Positions 1 to 7,302 of a stretch of 64,000 nt of DNA are shown here, one piece after another; the first letter of the stretch is position 1; each line of letters opens with the position of its first letter. The stretch spans positions 62,001-126,000 of the forward strand of contig CANQNQ010000001.1 in assembly GCA_947625225.1 (NCBI GenBank), given 5' to 3'. Below the pieces are notes generated by a model that made no database searches, was not told the origin of the DNA, and was given only the letters and a program-made list of their open reading frames with translations. Source of the DNA: an uncultured Clostridia bacterium. GTDB taxonomy: Bacteria > Bacillota > Clostridia > Christensenellales > CAG-917. The translations under genes were made by a program, and so were the position numbers.

Positions 1-668
1 AACCTCAGCGCGTTGACCGCTCCGACTGCGTACAGACGGCGGCTGTGCGCCTGGTGGACAAGCGTTATGTGCTGAAGTTCCGTACAAAAATGCACCTCAT
101 GTCTGCCCACTTCCTGCCCGAGGCGCAAGGAGCTGACGCCGATCTGCCCCTTTTTGCGCATATCTCTGCGCCCGACAACTATCTCGCCACCGTCGCGCGC
201 CCTACGTATCCCTTCCGCAAGCATGAGCGCCGTGCCGCTGGGCACGTCCCGCTTGGCGGAGTGGTGAGTTTCCACTATTTCCACGTCCGCATACCCAAAC
301 ATCCTTGCCACTTCCGCCGCCATATTGCAAAACAGCGCCACGCCTATGGACATATTGTTTGCAAAAAACACGGGTATCTCGCGCGCGGCGGCGCGAATCG
401 CGGCGACTTCCTCCTCGCTGTGCCCCGTTGTGCCTATCACGGCGGGAATGGCGCGCGACAGCGCAAATTCAAGCACGCCGTACACGGCGCTGTGGCAGGA
501 AAAATCCATCACTGCGTCCGCGCTTCCCTTTACATCCTCTATCCGCTTTGCCACGCAATTTCCATCGCCCAAGGCGTCCACGCCGATAGCCTCTATGCCG
601 CCTGTGCAAAGTTCCCCCGCCACGCAACCGCCCATCCTGCCCAATGCTCCGCACAATACAACTTTCAC
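1..668 (-). CDS. dapB: 4-hydroxy-tetrahydrodipicolinate reductase, partial (3' end off the window)
   Basis: Reduces 4-hydroxy-tetrahydrodipicolinate with NAD(P)H in the cytoplasmic lysine/diaminopimelate pathway; its product route also leads to spore dipicolinate. Read from a GTG at 668 preceded by GAGGTGG, the protein starts with a Rossmann nucleotide loop (GALGRMGG near residues 6-13), continues with VMDFSCHSA, AVIGTTGHSEEE and FANNMSIG, and has the family signature ETHHSAKRDVPSGTA containing the catalytic His pair and Lys. About 222 codons are visible; the C-terminus lies beyond base 1. The start was chosen for its ribosome binding site and for the position of the Rossmann motif. No neighbouring gene in the window belongs to the pathway. 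Confidence 0.93.
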   Translation of the reverse strand, partial: MKVVLCGALGRMGGCVAGELCTGGIEAIGVDALGDGNCVAKRIEDVKGSADAVMDFSCHSAVYGVLEFALSRAIPAVIGTTGHSEEEVAAIRAAAREIPVFFANNMSIGVALFCNMAAEVARMFGYADVEIVETHHSAKRDVPSGTALMLAEGIRRARDGGEIVVGRRDMRKKGQIGVSSLRLGQEVGRHEVHFCTELQHITLVHQAHSRRLYAVGAVNALR

Positions 669-684
669 TTTCCACCTCGCTGAA

Positions 685-723
685 TTCGATATATGATGTT
701 TATATGCGCATTTTGCAACATAA
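685..723. repeat. AT-rich intergenic motif, copy 1
   Basis: The stretch beginning cgatatatgatgtttatat reappears at 34205-34244 with one mismatch in the first 19 bases and a looser match after that. This copy lies just upstream of dapB on its promoter side. The rest of the gap 669-948 holds no convincing gene. Confidence 0.35.
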
Positions 724-948
724 ACACTTTATTTTGATGTATAAGCGTTTTTGTCCGCTTCCTCCGTGCCGTGGCCTCCGCGCCGCGCAAGATATATGGC
801 AACACCTTACTGTTTTCGCGTTGCAACATCGCGCGGACAGCGCGCATAAATTTACAATTGCCCATATAAAAAATATTTGCAATCGTGTCGAAATATGTTA
901 ATATAATTATATACAATTGTATGGTAACAAAAATAGTAGGTGGCGCTT

Positions 949-2289
949 ATGAAAAAAGAAGTTGTTGTGAAGGACAAGAGCAAGCTGAGATTCGAGCTGC
1001 TGCGCGCGCTTGCGCTGGCGGCGTTTTTCTGCACGCTGATACTTGCCTTGGTCATTTTTGTTGAATCCGGAACTCCGGGCGGCGAGAGTGCCAAACACTC
1101 CTCCTTCATAAGCGAAGGCATAAAAAATGTTGTGGATATAAACGACAACGAGCAGTCCTACGCGACCTCCCGCATAGTTGCAAACAGTCCGCTCACCGGC
1201 ACGTTAGGTGAGAAAGCGCAAATCGAGCTTACGCTCTACCCCAAGGGCGCAACGGACCGCGACGTCACGTACACGTCATCCGACCCTGATACCGTGAGCG
1301 TGGATGAAAACGGCATGGCAACCTTCCGCAAGCCGGGCAGCTCCACCATTGAAGTTGTGCTTAAAAGCAATCCCGAAGTAAAGGCAACACTGTCCGCAAT
1401 ATGCGTCGGCGCCGCAATCACCAATGACACCCATATCACGAAGCTGGGTTTGTCACTGTTGAACGGAACTCCCAGATACGGCACCCGGACGCAACCAATC
1501 ACGGTAAGCGAGGGCGAATGCCTATACGGGCATTTGTACGACGACCAAGGCAACGCATATGAAATAAGCAGATTTTCGGTTACGATGTCCAACGAGTCTC
1601 TGTTCACACGTTTTTACGGCTCGTTGACCGCCGTCAAAGCGGGCTCTACCACTATGCGATTTGAGTACGACGATGACGAAAACAATGTCCACATCTCTTC
1701 TGACGAGTTCACCGTAAATGTCCAAAAAACCGACGGCTTCGTGATCCCGCAGCAGTTTGAATTTGAAGAGGAAGTCCACTTTGGGCTTGACGAGCGCATT
1801 GACCCATACAAGCTGGTGCAAAACGCCACTCCGGGCGCAGCCGAGCCCTCTGGCGACAACATAGCCTTCTATATGAAAAGAAACGACGGCTGCCTCATCG
1901 CGCTGTCGTCCAACAATCAATATCAAACCATCGACGTAGGCAAGGCGAAGCTGGAAGTGTCCTCGCGCTACAACCCCGATTGCAAGGCGCTTATAACCAT
2001 AATTGTGGACGAGCCTACGCCCACGACCCTGCGCATAGTGGGCAACGACCGCATCGCGGTGGACAGTCAATACCGCTACTACGCGTACGGCGATTCGACC
2101 TACATAAACGACGTCACCTGGAGCGTCGTCAAGGGGCATGTGGACATAGAGGACGGCGGATTTATCCGCAGCAGGAGCATGGGCACGATGGTCATCCGCG
2201 CCACGTCCAAAAAGGATCCGTCCGTGTACGCCGAAATGACGGTCACGGTGTCGCTGTTTGACAACTTCGGTTGTTTGTGCGCAAGGTAA
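949..2289 (+). CDS. Ig-like (Big_2) surface protein, N-terminal part of a frameshifted VanZ-family gene
   Basis: Membrane-anchored protein. A cytoplasmic basic start and one membrane helix (about residues 15-38) are followed by extracellular bacterial Ig-like modules; the clearest is around residues 80-150 with the TYTSSDPDTVSVDENGMATF pattern of Big_2 domains, and another sits near the end. ATG at 949 is preferred to the GTG at 940 because AGGTGG lies 6 nt before it. The frame stops at 2289, directly after the point where the VanZ domain should begin. The VanZ domain continues in the next frame from base 2271, so this is most simply the 5' part of one gene carrying a one-base deletion. Function unknown. 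Confidence 0.8.
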   Translation: MKKEVVVKDKSKLRFELLRALALAAFFCTLILALVIFVESGTPGGESAKHSSFISEGIKNVVDINDNEQSYATSRIVANSPLTGTLGEKAQIELTLYPKGATDRDVTYTSSDPDTVSVDENGMATFRKPGSSTIEVVLKSNPEVKATLSAICVGAAITNDTHITKLGLSLLNGTPRYGTRTQPITVSEGECLYGHLYDDQGNAYEISRFSVTMSNESLFTRFYGSLTAVKAGSTTMRFEYDDDENNVHISSDEFTVNVQKTDGFVIPQQFEFEEEVHFGLDERIDPYKLVQNATPGAAEPSGDNIAFYMKRNDGCLIALSSNNQYQTIDVGKAKLEVSSRYNPDCKALITIIVDEPTPTTLRIVGNDRIAVDSQYRYYAYGDSTYINDVTWSVVKGHVDIEDGGFIRSRSMGTMVIRATSKKDPSVYAEMTVTVSLFDNFGCLCAR

Positions 2290-2633
2290 TCGGCCACTTC
2301 GGGCTGTTTGTGGTGCTGGGCATAGGGCTTGCCACCAGTCTGTTTATGCTGCTCAAGCCGCGCTGGCTGTACGCGATAATCGCCCCCGTGCTGGGGCTGC
2401 TGTCCGCAATGCTGTCCGAAGCGCTGCAACTGCCCGCTATCACCACGGGGCGCTACGCTTCCTGGACGGACGTCGCGATAGACTTCACGGGCTCGCTGGT
2501 GGGCATAGTGTTGGTCACGGCGGTGGCGCTGATATATATCGCCATCCGCAAACATTCCAAAACCTACGACCAGACCCGCTCCGCTTTCTCCAAATTGAGC
2601 TTCAGATCCGCATTCCGCAAGTATCCCGAATGA
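2271..2633 (+). CDS. VanZ-like membrane domain, C-terminal part of the frameshifted gene
   Basis: About 120 residues with hydrophobic helices and the VanZ pattern: IGHFGLFVVLGIG, then SEALQLP, then TGRYASWTDVAIDFTGSLVG (conserved E, Q, R, D and G positions). No ribosome binding site or ATG precedes it; the only possible start is TTG at 2271, inside the upstream gene. If one T is restored after base 2271 the two frames join as FDNFG-LFVRKVIGHFG, which reads naturally for the family. It is therefore better seen as the 3' half of the 949 gene than as an independent gene. VanZ domains are common in surface proteins and do not by themselves mean glycopeptide resistance. Confidence 0.72.
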   Translation: MFVRKVIGHFGLFVVLGIGLATSLFMLLKPRWLYAIIAPVLGLLSAMLSEALQLPAITTGRYASWTDVAIDFTGSLVGIVLVTAVALIYIAIRKHSKTYDQTRSAFSKLSFRSAFRKYPE

Positions 2634-2648
2634 GCGACTGAATTTACA

Positions 2649-2685
2649 AAACCGCAGGTTTACGTTGGTAAATCTGCGGTTTTAT
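2649..2685 (+). terminator. Rho-independent terminator after the VanZ-like gene
   Basis: Stem formed by aaaccgcaggttta and taaatctgcggttt around a short loop, followed by a T-rich tail. It lies 15 bp after the stop codon at 2633. Confidence 0.8.
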
Positions 2686-2694
2686 TTTACATTA

Positions 2695-3190
2695 TTGCAA
2701 TTTTACTCCCCTGCCTCATCTCACAAAATACGGCGATCAAAATGACATTAAAGTTTATGTTCAACGCTTTGAGACAGACCTTTTGTTGCACTCTTCCGAT
2801 GCTTTTTCTCCTGCCACATCTCTATTCGATCCAATGCTTGATAAAGGCTTTGGCCGTACTTCATTTTGTTTTATATGTCTCTCTTTATAATGTTTTCTGC
2901 TCTATCCAACCAAATACTTTGAGTTGATGTGAAGGCTATATTTTACCTGATTTTGGCTGATATAAATCCCATACTTTACTCCTACCTCTCCGCTGTCAAA
3001 CGCCCACATTTGAGGCGGTACGCTTTCCTTTTATCCAGCCTATCTCTCTATACCAAATGCTTGACATAAAGCCATTGCCACGACTTATCCTTCCGGCAAA
3101 GCGAACTTTCTCCTACCTCCCCGCCGTCAAGCACATCTCCCATTTAAGGCGGTGCGCTCCCTTTTACAATGAGTCATATCCTCTTATATA
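2695..3190. repeat. Degenerate direct repeats in a gene-poor region
   Basis: No credible gene lies between 2690 and 3210. Two stretches of about 60 bp, at about 2977-3037 and 3110-3170, align well (ctcctacct, ccgctgtcaa, aggcggt, cgct and ccttt blocks in the same order). A flanking segment at about 2808-2860 (catctctat, ccaatgcttgat) aligns with 3037-3090 (tctctctat, caaatgcttgac). This indicates two or three decayed tandem copies of a unit of roughly 130-200 bp. The short open frames here are interrupted and do not look coding. Confidence 0.5.
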
Positions 3191-3209
3191 TGGTATACTC
3201 CGTCACACG

Positions 3210-3240
3210 AAAAAGTCCGACGCGCAATGCGTCGGACTTT
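3210..3240 (-). terminator. Terminator of the metallophosphoesterase gene
   Basis: Twelve-base perfect stem aaagtccgacgc / gcgtcggacttt (3212-3223 and 3229-3240). On the minus strand it is followed by a T run, and it sits 20 bp after the stop of the minus-strand gene. Confidence 0.88.
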
Positions 3241-3259
3241 GGATTTGATTGATACCAGA

Positions 3260-4777
3260 TCAGTTGTTGGAAGGGACGTCGCTGCTGCTGCCCTTTTCAA
3301 CGGACACTTCGTAGTCGCTGTAGTAGTTTCTGGGCTCGTTTTCGAAGTTGCCTTCCGCGTCAATGGTGATCACGGTGCAGCCGCGCTGTGCGTGCTTCTT
3401 ATAGATGCCGGTGTATGCCAGATAGTCGATGCTCATGCCATAGGTGAGGCGGACGCCGTTATAATCCACGGAGAAATTGTTGTAGTGATCGTGTCCGCAG
3501 AAGATTCCCTTGAGGTTGTTGTTCAAGCCGGTCTCAAACAGCGAATCGTCATTCTCGCCGCAGAAGATGCCGTAGGTCTTGACTCCGTTCCTCTCGCGCT
3601 CTTCCTCGCCCATCTTGCCGTACTTCAGCTCCAGCGTACCGTCCTTGACCTGCTGATATGCATCGCGGTACTCCTTGAGCGGGATGTGGAAGAACAGCAG
3701 GTTGTTCACGGGCGTGCCGTCGGTGTTCTTGTCGAGGTTGTCGGCATACCAATCTATCTGAGATTGATGGATGTTGTCATACTTCCACATCATGCCGAAG
3801 TAGTCGTTGTCGGTGTAGCTGTGGCTGTCAAGCAGCACGAGGTCCTGAACGACCTGAGCGCCATTCTTTACTCTGATGATCTGGTTGCCGAAGCCCGCGT
3901 CGGGAGTCTTCTTGTTGCTGGAGGGGAGGTATGCCTTTGCCTCGACCGCCGCAGCCTCTTCTTCCTTTGCGAGCGCCTGCTCTATGTAATCGTTGTAAGT
4001 GCTGGTATTGTCGGGATATTGTCCTGCGATCTCGCGCAGATCCTCAGCGTCGCGGTAAAGCTTTTCGGCGTCCTTGATGCAGTCTCTCTGCACCGCTTCC
4101 GAGAAGTCCTCGCCGTTGTAGATGCAATGCGCCAGGTTGCCGTCCGCCTTCTGGTTCATATACCAGTTGTTGATGTCCTCTCTGGTGTACATGCTGTACG
4201 CTTCGGTGTCGTGGTTGCCATATGCAAACGTCCAGTAGACGCCCAGCGTTTCCATGAGGCTGGCGAATATCTTGGTGGCTCTGAGGTTGTTGAAGGTACC
4301 TGCCTGGAAAGGAACGGGATATGCGATATCACCGGTGACTATCACGAGATCGGGCTTTTCCTCCTGCAACATCTTTGCCACGGCATTGATCGCCCACAGA
4401 TCCTTCTGGTGGGAGAAGCTGCCGCCGCCGATGTGCACGTCGGTAAGCTGCACTATTTTGAGGCCGCCCTCTCTGCCGGCGATGTCGAAGTAGTATCTGC
4501 CGTCGCTGTCCACGCCGGGGATCAGCTGAGATTCATACTCGACTTTGGCCTGGCTTCTCACGACCTTGAGCAGAGCGCCCTCAACGACATTGTCCTTGGA
4601 AATCTGCCAATCGTCGTCGATCAGCGTGTTTGCCAGCGCAACCGCCGCCACAAACAGACCAAGGATAAATATGATGCACACTATCACGATCAGCGCCGTG
4701 ATGCCGCGTCTCCTGCTGGCCGATAGGGCGTCTTCGGAAAAACTGAACACTTTGTTAGACTTATAACTTTTGCTCAT
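3260..4777 (-). CDS. membrane-anchored calcineurin-like metallophosphoesterase
   Basis: 505-aa phosphoesterase. A cytoplasmic N-terminus of about 25 residues is followed by one membrane helix (ITALIVIVCIIFILGLFVAA) and a large extracytoplasmic catalytic domain. The two-metal site motifs appear in order: LTDVHIGG, VVTGDIAYP, YGNHDTEAY, LFFHIPLKEY and FCGHDHYNNF. A stretch rich in Glu/Ala and charged residues between the GNHD and His motifs is a family-variable insertion. ATG at 4777 follows GGGAGA with good spacing. The substrate cannot be told from sequence; the outward topology fits a nucleotidase or phosphodiesterase acting at the cell surface. It is monocistronic with its own terminator. 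Confidence 0.87.
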   Translation of the reverse strand: MSKSYKSNKVFSFSEDALSASRRRGITALIVIVCIIFILGLFVAAVALANTLIDDDWQISKDNVVEGALLKVVRSQAKVEYESQLIPGVDSDGRYYFDIAGREGGLKIVQLTDVHIGGGSFSHQKDLWAINAVAKMLQEEKPDLVIVTGDIAYPVPFQAGTFNNLRATKIFASLMETLGVYWTFAYGNHDTEAYSMYTREDINNWYMNQKADGNLAHCIYNGEDFSEAVQRDCIKDAEKLYRDAEDLREIAGQYPDNTSTYNDYIEQALAKEEEAAAVEAKAYLPSSNKKTPDAGFGNQIIRVKNGAQVVQDLVLLDSHSYTDNDYFGMMWKYDNIHQSQIDWYADNLDKNTDGTPVNNLLFFHIPLKEYRDAYQQVKDGTLELKYGKMGEEERERNGVKTYGIFCGENDDSLFETGLNNNLKGIFCGHDHYNNFSVDYNGVRLTYGMSIDYLAYTGIYKKHAQRGCTVITIDAEGNFENEPRNYYSDYEVSVEKGSSSDVPSNN

Positions 4778-5035
4778 AAGTAATCTCCCCGAGATTTATT
4801 CTATTATATATTATATACAACATATCTAGCATTTTCAAGTACATTTTTAAGAAATTTCAAAATTTATGCCCATCCGCGCGCGCAACCGGCGACAAATCGT
4901 TGCAGAATATGGCAAAATTGGTCTATTTACACGCCCTCGAAGGCAATTTTGCGCTCCGTTGGCGGCATGGGGATCTTTAATGTTTTGAGGCTATTTGCCC
5001 TCATCGGCTCACGCTATAATCATACATAAAACCAT

Positions 5036-5324
5036 TTAATGGCGCGCTTTTACATTTTTTACGGCAAATGATATAACTTTATCGGTAGCTTCGCGGTCAT
5101 ACGGATATACGCGCCCGTAATCCGCAAAGAAGATCAGCCTCGCGCTTATTAAACCCTATACTGTCTATTGCTATCAAACAACAGATTTCACTGCTTTCCC
5201 AAACAGAAACCTGCGCCGTCAACCTGTCCGGAACGCCTCTCGCGATCTCATCTTCGCGAGCAAACCCACCCATCGTAATAGGCGTTTTCGGCGTAATATC
5301 TGCTTCGGCAAATCACATTTTCAT
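5036..5324 (-). pseudogene. decayed N-terminal remnant, possibly ceramidase-like (pfam04734 type)
   Basis: From an ATG at 5324 the reading is M-K-M-stop, then FAEADITPKTPITMGGFARED and GVPDRLTAQV, followed by a hydrophobic strand, up to a second stop at 5097-5099. A shifted frame continues with YDREATDKVISFAVKNVK to a stop at 5036. The DITP...M.G(Y/F)A.R......GV.D.L.A order is that of the N-terminus of neutral/alkaline ceramidase-like hydrolases. With an in-frame nonsense codon at 5313-5315, an apparent frameshift and no C-terminal domain, it cannot encode a working enzyme. The remaining DNA between 4800 and 5036 shows nothing recognisable. Confidence 0.45.
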
Positions 5325-5350
5325 AGTTTTATCCTATATACTTCAACAGT

Positions 5351-6280
5351 TTAAGCTTGTTTTTCGCCATTTTCGACCTCGATCTTTTCGGGGCCTTCGC
5401 TCTCTTCGGAGAGAGTGGGCACGCAGGCGGACAGCTTGACGTCCGCGCCAAGTTCGTCATATATGCGCTCCTCTATCTCTGCGCCCGCGTCTATGGTCTG
5501 TTCAAGCGTCATGCCCTCTTTGAACACCACCTCCGCATAGCCCATCTTTGCGCCATAGCCGAAATCGGCAAGCGATATGTCAACTGTCTCCGCAATGTTT
5601 TCGTTGCTGTCAAGCAGGTCGGATATGGCCTTTGCGTCCTCCGCCACTCCGTCGCCAAGCACGATCGCCTTTACGTTGTCGCGCAACATGAATATGGAGA
5701 ATATCACAATGACTATGCTCAAAATTATGCCGAATATCGCGTCCGCGGCAAAGTTGACCTCGGAAGAGATGGCAAACGAGATGAGGGACGTCGCCGTTAT
5801 GCCCGTGTCAAGAAAGCTGTCCATCATTATTGCGCTGAGCGCCTTGGACTTGACTTTTTTGTTGACGAACATATAGAACAGCGCCATACCCAACTTGACG
5901 GGCACGCCGACGGATATAAGTATGCAACTCTGCAAGCCGAAAAAGACGGGTTCGGGCATGGCGAGACGGTTGAGGGAACGGAAGAAGAACAATCCGCCCA
6001 TCACCATCGCCACCGCCGCCACTACGAAGCCCGCGAGGTACTCCGCCCTGCCGTAGCCGTAGCGCGACTTGCGCGTGTGGGGTTTGAGCAATGTCAAAAA
6101 TGCCGCCACCGTGACCGCGCATGTTACGATGTCCAGCGCGCTGTTGGTGCCGTCCAGCATTATGGTCAGGCTGTTGACGCTGACGCCGACATATATTTTG
6201 ATGGCCGCCAACACAACGTTGATGGCCACGCCCACTCCCAGCAGAATGAGCGATTTTTTGATACGTTCCTTCATACTCAT
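5351..6280 (-). CDS. cation diffusion facilitator (CDF) family metal exporter
   Basis: 309-aa inner membrane protein with six predicted helices and a C-terminal cytoplasmic ferredoxin-like domain ending in an acidic tail. The helix-2 metal motif reads LDGTNSALD, giving N-x3-D instead of H-x3-D, and the helix-5 motif reads MMDSFLD, giving D-x3-D. CDF members exchange protons for Zn, Mn, Fe or Co. An Asn in the first site is known from manganese exporters such as pneumococcal MntE, so Mn2+ export is a reasonable but unproven guess. ATG at 6280 has no Shine-Dalgarno; a TATAAT box ends 6 nt before it, implying a leaderless mRNA. Confidence 0.88.
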   Translation of the reverse strand: MSMKERIKKSLILLGVGVAINVVLAAIKIYVGVSVNSLTIMLDGTNSALDIVTCAVTVAAFLTLLKPHTRKSRYGYGRAEYLAGFVVAAVAMVMGGLFFFRSLNRLAMPEPVFFGLQSCILISVGVPVKLGMALFYMFVNKKVKSKALSAIMMDSFLDTGITATSLISFAISSEVNFAADAIFGIILSIVIVIFSIFMLRDNVKAIVLGDGVAEDAKAISDLLDSNENIAETVDISLADFGYGAKMGYAEVVFKEGMTLEQTIDAGAEIEERIYDELGADVKLSACVPTLSEESEGPEKIEVENGEKQA

Positions 6281-6286
6281 GCAAAA

Positions 6287-6315
6287 ATTATATCATCGCG
6301 CAAATATTTTATCAA
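6287..6315 (-). promoter_or_regulatory. promoter of the CDF gene, leaderless layout
   Basis: TTGATA (6310-6315), 17-bp spacer, TATAAT (6287-6292), then 6 nt to the ATG at 6280. Transcription would begin at or next to the start codon. Confidence 0.7.
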
Positions 6316-6372
6316 GATTGTTTTTTTTGTAATAGGTTTCATTGGCAAGGGAGAACTTTTCATTTATCCGCT

Positions 6373-6446
6373 TTGGGGACGGAGCAACACCGCCTGAAAT
6401 GTTAAATTTGGCAAAGACAAATGTAACATTTTTGCCCCGTCCCCAA
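6373..6446. repeat. palindromic intergenic element with ggggacgg ends
   Basis: The ends ttggggacgg and ccgtccccaa are inverted repeats. Inside, aaatgtta (6398-6405) pairs with taacattt (6424-6431). The 74-bp element can fold into one long imperfect hairpin. Similar ggggacgg-bounded palindromes occur scattered in Clostridia genomes; none else was seen in this window. Confidence 0.55.
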
Positions 6447-6515
6447 TGTTAAAAAATTACGTCTATAGCGCCCCAAATAAAACCGCGACACATTATCGCA
6501 ACTTAAAATTTAATC

Positions 6516-6544
6516 TTGCTTTAACCTGCGTATGGTACTATACT
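6516..6544 (+). promoter_or_regulatory. promoter of the two-component operon
   Basis: TTGCTT (6516-6521), 17-bp spacer, TATACT (6539-6544), 22 bp before the start codon and just upstream of AAAGGAGG. Confidence 0.68.
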
Positions 6545-6566
6545 GTTATATCAAAAGGAGGCACAT

Positions 6567-7241
6567 ATGAGAGTTCTGCTTGTCGAAGACGAAAGAGAGC
6601 TGTCGCGCGCCCTCGCCAAGATGCTGACCAAGGACGGCTATGACGTGGACTGCGTATATGACGGCGCTGATGGGCTCAGCTTTGCTTCAACGGGGATGTA
6701 CGACCTGATTTTGCTGGACATCATGATGCCTAAGATGAACGGTTTTGAGGTGCTCAGCGCAATTCGCGCCAAAAAATTGGACACGCCCGTCATTATGCTG
6801 ACCGCGCTCAACGCCGAAAATGACAAAATTGCCGGGCTGGACAGGGGCGCGGACGACTATGTATCCAAGCCTTTTTCCACCAACGAATTGCTTGCGCGCA
6901 TGCGCGCCGTGTTGAGGCGCCGCGGCAAGCTGGTCAGCGACAACAAGTTGGACTACGCGGAGGCGTCACTGGACCTGACCACCTTCACGCTGAGCACGCC
7001 CAACGGAGAGATAGGGCTTACTGGCAAGGAATTCGAGCTGCTGAGGTACCTGTTTGAGTACCCCACTTTTGTCGCGGCAAAGGATGACCTCATCATGAAA
7101 GCGTGGGGGCTCAACAGCGATTTTGAGTCCAACAATCTTGAGGTGTATATGTCCTTCCTGCGCAAAAAGCTCAACCATCTGGGCGCCTCGTTCACGATAG
7201 AATCCGTGCGCGGCGTGGGCTACAGATTGGCAAAAAAATAA
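6567..7241 (+). CDS. OmpR/PhoB-type response regulator
   Basis: 224-aa transcription factor. The receiver domain (1-115) shows the acidic pair E7/D8, the phospho-acceptor D51 in LILLDIMMP, the T of MLTA and the K of SKPF. A winged-helix DNA-binding domain follows (about 125-222), with GLTGKEFELLRYL and the C-terminal SVRGVGYRL. The strong AAAGGAGG ribosome binding site lies 7 nt before ATG. The cognate sensor kinase follows downstream, separated by a terminator-like hairpin. The signal is unknown. Confidence 0.96.
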   Translation: MRVLLVEDERELSRALAKMLTKDGYDVDCVYDGADGLSFASTGMYDLILLDIMMPKMNGFEVLSAIRAKKLDTPVIMLTALNAENDKIAGLDRGADDYVSKPFSTNELLARMRAVLRRRGKLVSDNKLDYAEASLDLTTFTLSTPNGEIGLTGKEFELLRYLFEYPTFVAAKDDLIMKAWGLNSDFESNNLEVYMSFLRKKLNHLGASFTIESVRGVGYRLAKK

Positions 7242-7249
7242 TTGTCATC

Positions 7250-7292
7250 GGCAGTTTATCTTGTAAAAATGTATTGATAAACTGCCGTTTTT
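7250..7292 (+). terminator. terminator-like hairpin between regulator and kinase genes
   Basis: Perfect 11-bp stem ggcagtttatc (7250-7260) / gataaactgcc (7276-7286), followed by gttttt. It ends 10 nt before the kinase ATG, so part of the transcripts may stop after the regulator gene. Confidence 0.75.
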
Positions 7293-7302
7293 GAACGTTA
7301 CC

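Noticed and set aside
45-683. 212-codon open frame on the plus strand
   Set aside because: Antisense to dapB, which shows full family motifs on the minus strand.
2271-2633. VanZ gene as an antibiotic resistance determinant
   Set aside because: VanZ domains are widespread in unrelated surface proteins; no vanHAX genes or other resistance context are present.
3227-4726. 499-codon open frame on the plus strand
   Set aside because: It is the antisense shadow of the metallophosphoesterase gene; its translation has no family motif or ribosome site, while the minus strand has all catalytic motifs.
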